From Planctomycetota bacterium (GTDB lineage Bacteria; Planctomycetota; JAJSAM01; JAJVHW01): a stretch of DNA of 64,000 bases. Shown in pieces: positions 7,750-16,183 of this stretch. Under the pieces are notes generated by a model. That model saw only the letters and a program-made list of their open reading frames with translations, was not told the DNA's origin and ran no database searches. Every line of letters begins with the position of its first letter. The stretch's first letter is position 1. Made by a program: the position numbers and the translations under genes. The stretch is from positions 62,001 through 126,000 of the forward strand of contig JAJFFG010000076.1 in assembly GCA_021776825.1 (NCBI GenBank). Reading direction: 5' to 3'.

Positions 7750-9046
7750 GAGTCTTCTCCAGCTCGTCACGGAGTGCCGTGACGGTGTCTCTCAGTTGCT
7801 GTAGCTCTCTCTCGTTCGAGCGAGCGATGTCCGACACGTTGTCCGCGCCGCGCAGTCGCTCCATCTCGAGCTCGTCACGAAGCGCGGCGACCGTCTCGCG
7901 CAGTTGCTGTGCTTCGTGATCCCCCGCGCGCCGGACGGTGGACACGCGGTCGTCCGCCTCGGTCCGGCGGGCCTCGAGCTCGTCACGCAATGTGGCGATC
8001 GTGGAACGCAGCAGACGCGCGTCTTTCTCGGCTTCGATTCGCACGGTTGAGAGCTGCGCCTCGTGCTCGTGACGCGAGCTTTCCAGCTCGTCGCGCAGGC
8101 CCGCGACCGTGCCCTCCAATTGCCGCGACTCGTCACGGGTCACGCGAGCAGCGTCGTGGAGCGCGTCGGCGTGGTCCCGCTCCGACTGTTCCATGCTCTC
8201 GCGCAGCGAGGCGATCGTGCGCCGCAGCTGCTGCTCTTCGTGATCGAACGCCCGGCGGGCGTCCGCCAGCGCATCGCCATGCTCGATCTCGCGACTCTCG
8301 AGCTCGTCGCGCAGCGATGCCACCGTCTTGCGCAGCTGTTCCTCTTCGCGCCCGAAGTCGCGGCGCGTCCCGGCCAGCTGCTGGGAGTGGTCGAGCTCGT
8401 TCTTCTCGAGTTCGTCTCGCAGCGAGGAGACCGTGCGGTGCAGCTGCTGCTCCTCGTGCGCCGCCGCGCGGCGGATCGTGGCGACCTGCTCGGAGTGGTC
8501 GCGGTCGTTCAGCTCCATCGAGTCGCGCAGCCCCGTGACCGTCTTCTGGAGCTGCTCCGCTTCGTGATGAGCGTCGCGACGCACACCCGCGAGCTGCTCC
8601 CCGTGGTCGAGCTGCAGTGTCTCGAGTCGATCACGCAGCGACGCGATGGTGCCGCCGAGCTGCGCCGCCTCCTCGCCCGCCGCTCGATCGGCCTCGTACC
8701 GCTCCTGCTCCGCCGTCCGCCGTTCCTCCTCCATGCCGTCGCGAAGCGCCGAGACGGTGGAGCGGAGCTGCTGCTCTTCGTGGGCCGCCGCGCGTTGGAT
8801 CGAGGAGACCTGGTCGGCGTGATCGCGACTGGTGCGCTCGAGTGCATCGCGGAGTTCCTGGACGGTCGCGCGCAGCCGCTGCGCCTCCTCGTCCGCAGTC
8901 CGGCGTAGATCGGCGGCCTCGGCGTTGCGCCGAAGGTCGGCCGTGTCGAGGCGATCCCGCATCGCGGCGACCGTCTCTTGGAGCTGACGCATCTCTCGCT
9001 GGGTGGCGAGGAGCTCGGCGGCCTCGTTGGTCTCGTCGGTCAGCAT
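7739..9046 (-). CDS. long coiled-coil protein of eleven 35-residue repeats
   Basis: A 435-residue, almost entirely alpha-helical protein with no membrane segment or catalytic motif. From about residue 20 to the end it repeats a 35-residue unit of the form EEQQLRxTVxxLRDELE plus an acidic/basic spacer such as RDHADxxxxxRRAxxH. Thirty-five residues are exactly five heptads, so the register stays in phase. At DNA level this is a degenerate 105-bp repeat. Its last codons overlap the cyclase gene start, so both are made from one mRNA; a scaffold or oligomerising role for the cyclase is an inference. A TAGACT box near 9104-9109 could be the promoter. Confidence 0.85.
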   Translation of the reverse strand: MLTDETNEAAELLATQREMRQLQETVAAMRDRLDTADLRRNAEAADLRRTADEEAQRLRATVQELRDALERTSRDHADQVSSIQRAAAHEEQQLRSTVSALRDGMEEERRTAEQERYEADRAAGEEAAQLGGTIASLRDRLETLQLDHGEQLAGVRRDAHHEAEQLQKTVTGLRDSMELNDRDHSEQVATIRRAAAHEEQQLHRTVSSLRDELEKNELDHSQQLAGTRRDFGREEEQLRKTVASLRDELESREIEHGDALADARRAFDHEEQQLRRTIASLRESMEQSERDHADALHDAARVTRDESRQLEGTVAGLRDELESSRHEHEAQLSTVRIEAEKDARLLRSTIATLRDELEARRTEADDRVSTVRRAGDHEAQQLRETVAALRDELEMERLRGADNVSDIARSNERELQQLRDTVTALRDELEKTHGA

Positions 9047-9309
9047 GGTGGTGGACCGCGCGGCCTGCCGCGCCAGGCGCGGTGTGACCAGGGTCGCGGG
9101 CCGCAGAGTCTAGCGCCATGGACCGCACGCGCGCGAGGCTGCGAATCCGGGGCGCCGTCCTGCGATGCCGGAGTGTGGGCGCACCCCAGCGCGCCGTCCT
9201 CGTGGATTCGCGGAGGGCGATCTGACAGCATCCCGGTCACGAAGGGAGCCTGCGCGATGGTCGGAGAGAGGGTGCCCCGCGAGTGCGTAGCTCCAGAGGG
9301 CCGGCCCAC

Positions 9310-12300
9310 GTGATCTCGAAGCTGCTCGGCCTGCGCGAAGGCGAGGGGCGCGTCGTCGCGCTCTGCTTCATCTACTCGTTCTTCGTCGGACTGCCGCGGC
9401 TCTTCACGATCACCGGCGGGACCTCGCTCTTCGTCGAGCGATTTGGGCCGTCGAACCTGCCGTGGATCTACATGGCCACCGCGGCGTTCATCCCGGTGCT
9501 CGCGTGGATCTACGTCACGGCCGGCAAGAAACTGCCGTTCCTGCCCGTGCAGATCGTGACGCTCCTGCACGTGATCGCGATCCAGGTTGCGCTCTGGGCA
9601 GCGCTCCAGTTCATCGACGCGGACTGGGCGCGCGTGGGCGCTGTCCTGCTCGTCGAGATTGAGTGGATCTTCGGTCTGGTCGTGTTCTGGAACGTTGCGA
9701 ACCGGCTGTTCTCGATCCGGCAGGCGAAGCGCCTGTTTGGGATCATCGGCAGTGGCGAGGTCCTCGGGATGGTCCTCGGCGGGTTCCTCATGCCCGTCGT
9801 GGCCCCGGCGCTCGGTGGGACGCATCTCTTGCTGTGTGCGGCGATCGGCGAGGTCATCGCCGTCATCTGTCTGTTGCGGCTCGTTCCGGCGCTCCGTCGC
9901 GCCGAGGAGGCCGCCGACGACGAGCCGGAGGAGACCGACGCCGCCGTCGAGAAGACGGGCGTCGTGCAGCTCGTCCGCGACGCCTACGTCCGCTATCCGA
10001 TGGCCGTCATCGCTCTGCTCTTCTCGGCCTACTACTTCGCCGATGCGGCGTTCTTCCAGGTGGCCGAGCAGCGCTATCCGAATGCGGAGGATCTCGCCGG
10101 CTTCACCGGAGTGGTCCTCGCGACGGCCGGCATCTGCTCGTTCCTCGGCAAGACGCTCGTCACGGGCCGCTGGCTGACCCGGTTCGGCCTCGGCGGTTCG
10201 CTGGTCGCGACGCCGGTGATCCTTGGCGCCGCCGCCATCTTGGCGCTGACGGCGGCGTCGTTCGGTCTCGCCGCTGCCGTGATCTTCTGGGCGGTCGTGC
10301 TCGTCAAACTCGCCGAGCGCGTGACCATGGAGACGTTCACGCGTCCCGGCTACAGCACGCTGCTCCAGCCGCTTCCGATGGCCCAGCGCACCGCGGCTCA
10401 GTCCGCGGGCGACGCGCAGGTCGCGGAGGTTGCCGGCGGTGTCACGGGGGCGATCCTCATCCTGCTGCTCGGCGTGTTCGATGTCGGACTCGCCAGCGTT
10501 CTGGTCGGACTCGTGCTCCTCTGCGGTGGCTGGTATCTCATCGCGCGCCGGGCGGGACGCGCGTACCCGGAGAAACTCGCCGCCTCGCTCGCGTCTCGCG
10601 GCCTGACGGGCACCGACCTGAACCTCGACGACCCCGCTACGCAGGCGGCGCTGCGCGCCAAGCTGGCGTCACCCGAGCCGAGCGAGGTGATGTACTGCCT
10701 TCGCCTGCTGGTCGACGCCAACCACGCCAGCCTGCCGGAGACCCTGCTCGAGCAGATCCGGCACGCCGAGCCCGACGTACGCCGCGTCGCCTTCGCGGGC
10801 CTCAGTCAATGCGCGTCCGCCGAGCACCTCGAGACCCTGACCGCACGGCTCGACGCCGAGACGGAGCCGCTCGTGGTGGCAGCGGCGGTCGGAGCGGTTG
10901 CTGCCGCTGGCGAGGAGGACGCGCTCGAAACGCTGCAGCGGTACTCCGCCGATCCCAATCCGACGGTCCGCGGCGCCGCGCTGGCGGCGATCCTCAGGTC
11001 CTGCGGCCCGGACATCGCCGACCGCGCGTGCGAGGAACTGCTCGCGCTCTCGCTGTCGTCCGAGCATGCCGATCGACGTCTCGCCGCATGGGTCGTGGGC
11101 GAGGCCGGCGACGAGTCGCTGGCGGCGGTCTTGATTCCGCTGTTCGATGACGAAGAGCTCGGCGTCCGCGCCGCTGCGCTGCGCGCCGCGGGGGCGCTCG
11201 GGGCACCGAGAACGTGGCCGCACGTGATCGACGCATTGGCCGACCGGTCGCTCCGAGCACCCGCGGCGGGGTCGCTGGTGAGCGGTGGGCTGGATGCCCT
11301 CGTCGCGATGGAGGACTGTTTCGGCGAGACGGCGGAGCATCTCCGGGCGGAGATGGTCCACGTCGCCGGAAGAATGCGTCGCGAGGAGACCACCCGCTTC
11401 CTGATCCCGTGTCTCGACGATCCCGGGCTGTACGCCCCCGCGCTGATCGCCCTGCAGCGCACCGGCTACACCGCGGAGGATGTCGATCGCGTGCGTTGCG
11501 ACGGCCTGCTCGAGCACGAGCTACGCCGGGCGACGCGCTGTCTCCTCGCAAGCGACGAGCTCGGGGACGCCACGGACGCCGCGGCTCTGCAGGCCGCCGT
11601 GGAACTCGACCTGCGCCGCGTTCGCGAACGCGTGTTTCGGATCCTGTCGTTCCTCTATCGGCCGGAGATGGTGGCTCGCGTCTCCGTGAACTGGCGCGCG
11701 GGGAGTGCGCGTCGGCGGGCGTTCGCCGTCGAGCTCCTCTCCACGCTGCTCAGCCGCGAACACGTGGCGGCTCTGCTCCCGCTGCTCGACGACATCCCGC
11801 CCGATGAGCGCCGCGCTCGCATGGTGTCGCGGTATCACGTGCCGGAGCGCGCGGCCGACGAACGCGTCCTCGAGCTGGCTCGCGACGACGCCGGACTGGA
11901 GTCCGCGTGGACGCGCGCGTGCGCGCTCGTGCTGACGGTGACGCGCCGGCTCGAGGGCGCCGCGGCCGCGGTCGAGAACGTCCCCGGCGACGTCGGACCG
12001 GTGCTCGCCCGCGTCGCCGAGGAACAGGCGGCGACGCTGGATGGTCGGACCGTCCCGGACCCGCTCATCACCCGCGTCGAGCAGCTGCAGAGCGCGAGCA
12101 TCTTCCGCGAGGTGCCGGTGGACCTTCTGGGTGAGATCGCCCTGGAGCTCGAGACCATCGAGATGGCGGACGCACAGCAGCTGTTCGCGGCAGGGGACCT
12201 CGGAACGACGCTCTACGTGGTGGCGTCTGGGCTCGTGCGCGTGCACGACGCAACCCGCACGTTCGCGACGCTCGAGGCGGGCACCATCGTTGGCGAGATG

Positions 12301-12948
12301 GCGGCACTCGATCCCGAGCCGCGGAGCGCGTCGGTGACGGCCGAGGGCCCCGCTCGACTCCTGGCTCTGTCTCAGGAGCGGCTGTTCGAACTGATGGACC
12401 ATCATCCGGACGTGACGCGCGGCATCCTCAGTGTGCTCTGCGGCCGCATCCAGGGTTCGCTCGACGTGTCCGCCGGCACGAGCGAGTCGCTGGACCCGAT
12501 CGACGGTGACGAGGCCACCCGCACCACTCCGCAGGAGACGATGGGACTGATCGAGAAGGTCGTTTTCCTGAAGACGGCGGACCTCTTTGCCGAGACGCCC
12601 GATCACATCCTCTCCGAGGTCGCGACGCGGACGCGCGAGGTGCGACTGGACGCCGGACGAACCCTGATCCGCGAGGGCGAGCTGGGCGACCGCATGTACA
12701 TCCTGGTCGCGGGCGAGGTCCTCATCCACCGCGGGGATCACGAGATTGCGCGCCTCGGCAGGCGCACCGTGCTCGGTGAGATGGGTGTGATCTCGTCGTC
12801 CGCCCGGTCCGCGAGCGCCACGGCGACCGAGGACACCGTGCTCCTCTCCCTGGATCAGGAGACTCTCGACGAGCTGATGGGCAGTCAGCCCGAGGTCACG
12901 CGCGCCATCCTGCGCGTGCTGGTCCGCCGTCTCCGCGCCTCCACGTGA
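9310..12948 (+). CDS. ATP/ADP-translocase-like membrane transporter fused to HEAT repeats and two cNMP-binding domains
   Basis: A giant inner-membrane protein of about 1212 residues. Residues 1-430 carry about 12 membrane segments resembling nucleotide-transporter/MFS proteins of the Npt (NTT) type. Residues about 430-880 are HEAT-like helices. Two cyclic-nucleotide-binding (CAP_ED) folds follow, at about 925-1050 (GTIVGEMAALDPEPRSASV) and about 1085-1205 (GEMGVISSSARSASA). This design occurs in other bacteria with such translocases; the transported substrate is unknown. The cytosolic part may gate transport in response to cAMP/cGMP; the cyclase gene is adjacent but divergent. The start is a GTG at 9310 with GAGGG upstream; a GTG at 9283 is in frame. 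Confidence 0.82.
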   Translation: MISKLLGLREGEGRVVALCFIYSFFVGLPRLFTITGGTSLFVERFGPSNLPWIYMATAAFIPVLAWIYVTAGKKLPFLPVQIVTLLHVIAIQVALWAALQFIDADWARVGAVLLVEIEWIFGLVVFWNVANRLFSIRQAKRLFGIIGSGEVLGMVLGGFLMPVVAPALGGTHLLLCAAIGEVIAVICLLRLVPALRRAEEAADDEPEETDAAVEKTGVVQLVRDAYVRYPMAVIALLFSAYYFADAAFFQVAEQRYPNAEDLAGFTGVVLATAGICSFLGKTLVTGRWLTRFGLGGSLVATPVILGAAAILALTAASFGLAAAVIFWAVVLVKLAERVTMETFTRPGYSTLLQPLPMAQRTAAQSAGDAQVAEVAGGVTGAILILLLGVFDVGLASVLVGLVLLCGGWYLIARRAGRAYPEKLAASLASRGLTGTDLNLDDPATQAALRAKLASPEPSEVMYCLRLLVDANHASLPETLLEQIRHAEPDVRRVAFAGLSQCASAEHLETLTARLDAETEPLVVAAAVGAVAAAGEEDALETLQRYSADPNPTVRGAALAAILRSCGPDIADRACEELLALSLSSEHADRRLAAWVVGEAGDESLAAVLIPLFDDEELGVRAAALRAAGALGAPRTWPHVIDALADRSLRAPAAGSLVSGGLDALVAMEDCFGETAEHLRAEMVHVAGRMRREETTRFLIPCLDDPGLYAPALIALQRTGYTAEDVDRVRCDGLLEHELRRATRCLLASDELGDATDAAALQAAVELDLRRVRERVFRILSFLYRPEMVARVSVNWRAGSARRRAFAVELLSTLLSREHVAALLPLLDDIPPDERRARMVSRYHVPERAADERVLELARDDAGLESAWTRACALVLTVTRRLEGAAAAVENVPGDVGPVLARVAEEQAATLDGRTVPDPLITRVEQLQSASIFREVPVDLLGEIALELETIEMADAQQLFAAGDLGTTLYVVASGLVRVHDATRTFATLEAGTIVGEMAALDPEPRSASVTAEGPARLLALSQERLFELMDHHPDVTRGILSVLCGRIQGSLDVSAGTSESLDPIDGDEATRTTPQETMGLIEKVVFLKTADLFAETPDHILSEVATRTREVRLDAGRTLIREGELGDRMYILVAGEVLIHRGDHEIARLGRRTVLGEMGVISSSARSASATATEDTVLLSLDQETLDELMGSQPEVTRAILRVLVRRLRAST

Positions 12949-12970
12949 CCCCGGTCATCGAGGCCGGGGT
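12948..12970 (+). terminator. hairpin terminator candidate
   Basis: ACCCCGG (12948-12954) pairs with CCGGGGT (12964-12970) over a 9-nt loop, directly at the stop codon of the transporter gene. There is no U-tract, only ATCTCGCTCT after it. Confidence 0.4.
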
Positions 12971-13055
12971 ATCTCGCTCTCGGTGCCTCCCATCTGCGCC
13001 GCGGATCGAGTAGGCTCGGGGCGGGTGGAAGGCCGGGGTGGCAAGGATCCTATCG

Positions 13056-16000
13056 ATGCAGATCTCACGCTCAGCGTTCGCCTCCCTGCTACTCCTCGCG
13101 ACGATCGCCGTCGCGCGCGAGCTCCCGGAGCCGCTTCTGCCGCCGGGCACTGGCGACGAGGCCTACCCCGGCGTGCGCTACACCGGTGAGATCGCGCCGT
13201 CGGTCGACGTCGACGACTTCGTGGTCGTCGGGCTGCCCGGGCAGCGACTGAGCGCCAAGCTCACCACGCCCCTCAGCAGTCGCCTGGTGCCGGTGGTGGA
13301 GATCGTCGATCCGACGGGCGCAGTGCGCGAGGTCTCACCCGCCGGTCGCGCCAAGGTCAAGGCGACCCTCGATGCTGGCGGCGTCTGGCGCGTGCGGGTC
13401 CGTTCGAGCGAGGGCCTGACGCCGGGCGCGTACGAGCTGAAGATCACTCAGTCCGGGGCGCCGCGCGCACGGACCGATCGTGCCGCCGCCGACACCGACG
13501 GGGGACTCGTTCTGCCCGTCGCCGCCGGGCCCGGTGCGCGTGTCTCGCTCACGGTGAAGCACAAGGGTGGCCCGCTGACCTTCGTGGCGTTCCGTGATCC
13601 GACCGGAGCCGCCGTGCCGGGGGCCGCCGACCGCGTGAAGGAGAAGAACGGCAAGCTCAGCGTGCGCTCGTTCGTCATCCCGCAGCGTCGCCCCGCCGGT
13701 GACTACGAGCTCGTGCTGGCGGGCAATCCTGCCGACCCCGCGACCGACGTACGTCTGACGGCGCAGGTGCGCACGGCAAAGCCGAAGGGTCCGCGACGCG
13801 TCCGCCACCAGGCGCTCGAACCGCGCATCGATCTCGCGCCGCTCGGCGCAGCGCCGGGTCGGACGCTCGAGATCGTCGCGTCGGGATTCGATGACCCGGA
13901 CGATCCGGAGCAAGTGCCGCGTCTGTTCCTCGGTGACCGGGAGCTCGGTGCACCGGCTGTCTTTGGTGGAGCGTTGATCGCTGACGTCCCCGCCGATCTC
14001 GCCCTCGGCTCGGCGGTGCTCGCGCTCCGCACGAGTCGCGGGCAATGGACGCGCTGGGGCACCGAGCTCCTGGTAGCGACGCCGCCGCGTCTCTTCGGCA
14101 TCGCGCCGGATGCGGTGCCCGAGGTCGGAGGCGTGCCCGTCGCTCTGAACGGCGTGAACCTCCCGGCCGCCGTGTCCGCGACGATCCTGTTGGACGGCGT
14201 GGCGACCGACGCGGAGGTCCTCACGTCGGACGGTGCCGCACTCACGTTTGTGGCACCGGGGCACGATCCGGGCACGGCGATCGTCGGCGTGCGCGACGAC
14301 GTGACCGGGCTGGAGACGGCCGAGGTCGCCGCGGTGCTCCGCTATCGGCCCGTGCCGTTCATCACCGACGTGGCGCCGAGTCTCGTACCCATCCTGGGTT
14401 CGGACTCGATCGTCCTCTCCGGCGGGAAGTTCGCTGCGACGGATCACGTCTTCCTGGAGACGACCGAGGTCGGGGTCTTCGAGGAGTTGTCCTTCACGGT
14501 CGTCTCGCCGACGGCGCTGCGGATCACGGCGCCCGTTCGGCCGCGCGGTGCCTACCTCGTCCGAGTCGAGAGCGCGGACGGCGACGCCGAGGAGCCGGTC
14601 CAGCGGATTGCGTACTTCGACTTCGTCGATGCGACAGCCGGCTTCGGACTGCCGACTGCGCGCGTCGGCGATGCGCTGGATGCGTGGACGACGGCGTTCG
14701 CCGATTTCGATCGCGACGGACACGACGATCTGTTCCTCGCTCGGCGTGGCTCGGGTGCGGTCGGGACGGTCAGCGAGACACGCGTCCTGCGCAACGACGG
14801 CTTCGGGGCGCTCGTCGACGTCACGCTCTCCGTGCTGCCGTCGATCGTCGGCGACGACTGGCGCGCCGATCGTCTGGGTGCGGCGGACCTCACGGAGGAC
14901 GGCTGGCCCGACCTGGTCGTGGCGACGTCCGATCTCTCCGTGCCGGCGACGGGTAGCCGCGTGCGCATTCTCGAGAACGTCGCCGTGCCCGGCGGGCGCG
15001 CGTTCGTGGACCGGACCGTTGATCTGATGGCGCCGCCGCGACTCGTCAATCCCGGTCTTTCGAACGAACGGATCGGTGACTCCTGGACGACCCTCGACCT
15101 CTGGATCGGTGACCTCGACGGCGATGGTGGTCGGCCCGATGTGATCGTGACGGATGACGTGCTGCGGGCCGAGCCGCAGGTCCAATGCGGCAACTACTGC
15201 GTGTCGAACATCGGGGGCGCGCTCTACGGCATGTACTGGGGCGGCACGCGCGTCTTCTCGTGGGACGAAGAGGCTCGCGCGGGACTCGGCGCGTTCCGCT
15301 TCGACTTCAATCGCATGCCGCGCAAGTCGGGCGTTCTGGTCCCGATCAGCGGCGCGCCTCCCGGCGTGTACATCCCCGCGTGCAACAGCACGACGCCGTG
15401 CCTGAACGAGTTCACGCCGTTCACGGGAACGTCGCTGACCGTCGGCGACTTCGACGGTGACGGTCGCGGCGACATTGCTGTCGCTAACCCGGGGACGATT
15501 CTCCGGAGTGTGGTCGGCGTCGGATTCGTCCCGATCGGCTCGTTGCAGGTGGCGCTGAACATCTTCGACCCAGCGTTCGGCGTCGGGATGACGGACGTCA
15601 CGTTGGAGATGAACGACCTGCCAGGAGAGCTGCGCGCCGAGGAGGTCGCGGCGTTGCGCCTTGGCGGCAGCGCCGACGATCGCGACGTGATCGTCTTCGT
15701 CCGCCGCGACGCCCCTGGCGATGGATCGAACGCCCTGCGCGTCCTGCGGATCTCGGGGTTCACCGAGGAACGCCCGGACTTCGAGGACGTGACCGCGACG
15801 ATGGCGCCCGCCGTCGACGGCGCGGAGGCCTGGCAGGCCGCGGCGGCCCTAGCACACGACGTGAACCGCGACGGCCGTGACGACCTGGTCCTGCTCGCGG
15901 AGGCGCCGGTCGACGGAGACCGACGGGCGTTCCGCATCCTGCACAGCGTTCCCGACGGGAGCGGCGGCTGGCGTCTCGAGCCGGCGTACGCGGCCCTGCT

Positions 16001-16160
16001 GGACAATCTCGTCGCGGCGCTGGAGCACCTGGAGGGCGCGGCGCTCGCGATCGGAGACCTCGAGGGCGCGGGGCGGCCGACGTTCGCCGTGACGCGGACG
16101 AGCCCGTCCGGCGCCGCGAGCGACACGCGACTCATCGGGACGCGCGTCGACCCCGAGTGA
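13056..16160 (+). CDS. secreted IPT/TIG and FG-GAP (VCBS-like) repeat protein
   Basis: About 1034 residues with a clear signal peptide (residues 1-20, cleavage after IAVA). A pre-peptidase-like beta domain lies at about 30-135. IPT/TIG immunoglobulin-like folds follow at about 345 and 433 (PxIxxVxPxxxPxxGGxxVxLxG pattern). Then come FG-GAP/VCBS repeats with calcium-type loops: DFDRDGHDDLFLA (about 549), DLTEDGWPDLVVA (609), DLDGDGGRPDVIV (686), DFDGDGRGDIAVA (797) and DVNRDGRDDLVLL (934). These suggest an integrin-like beta-propeller that binds Ca2+ and a partner outside the cell. ATG 13056 is preferred (AAGGA 8 nt upstream, TAGGCT at 13012-13017 as -10) over the GTG 18 nt upstream. Confidence 0.87.
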   Translation: MQISRSAFASLLLLATIAVARELPEPLLPPGTGDEAYPGVRYTGEIAPSVDVDDFVVVGLPGQRLSAKLTTPLSSRLVPVVEIVDPTGAVREVSPAGRAKVKATLDAGGVWRVRVRSSEGLTPGAYELKITQSGAPRARTDRAAADTDGGLVLPVAAGPGARVSLTVKHKGGPLTFVAFRDPTGAAVPGAADRVKEKNGKLSVRSFVIPQRRPAGDYELVLAGNPADPATDVRLTAQVRTAKPKGPRRVRHQALEPRIDLAPLGAAPGRTLEIVASGFDDPDDPEQVPRLFLGDRELGAPAVFGGALIADVPADLALGSAVLALRTSRGQWTRWGTELLVATPPRLFGIAPDAVPEVGGVPVALNGVNLPAAVSATILLDGVATDAEVLTSDGAALTFVAPGHDPGTAIVGVRDDVTGLETAEVAAVLRYRPVPFITDVAPSLVPILGSDSIVLSGGKFAATDHVFLETTEVGVFEELSFTVVSPTALRITAPVRPRGAYLVRVESADGDAEEPVQRIAYFDFVDATAGFGLPTARVGDALDAWTTAFADFDRDGHDDLFLARRGSGAVGTVSETRVLRNDGFGALVDVTLSVLPSIVGDDWRADRLGAADLTEDGWPDLVVATSDLSVPATGSRVRILENVAVPGGRAFVDRTVDLMAPPRLVNPGLSNERIGDSWTTLDLWIGDLDGDGGRPDVIVTDDVLRAEPQVQCGNYCVSNIGGALYGMYWGGTRVFSWDEEARAGLGAFRFDFNRMPRKSGVLVPISGAPPGVYIPACNSTTPCLNEFTPFTGTSLTVGDFDGDGRGDIAVANPGTILRSVVGVGFVPIGSLQVALNIFDPAFGVGMTDVTLEMNDLPGELRAEEVAALRLGGSADDRDVIVFVRRDAPGDGSNALRVLRISGFTEERPDFEDVTATMAPAVDGAEAWQAAAALAHDVNRDGRDDLVLLAEAPVDGDRRAFRILHSVPDGSGGWRLEPAYAALLDNLVAALEHLEGAALAIGDLEGAGRPTFAVTRTSPSGAASDTRLIGTRVDPE

Positions 16161-16171
16161 ACGGGTAGCGG

Positions 16172-16177
16172 TACGAT
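16172..16177 (+). promoter_or_regulatory. -10 box of a probable leaderless promoter
   Basis: TACGAT is followed by 6 nt and the GTG start at 16184, in the 23-bp gap after the preceding gene. Confidence 0.45.
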
Positions 16178-16183
16178 CGCGGC

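Noticed and set aside
5584-7782. A 732-codon open frame antisense to the cyclase gene.
   Set aside because: The translation is Arg/Val/Leu/Asp/His-rich with no domain. It is the expected mirror of a high-GC gene with strong third-base bias, while the opposite strand has complete GAF, PAS and cyclase motifs.
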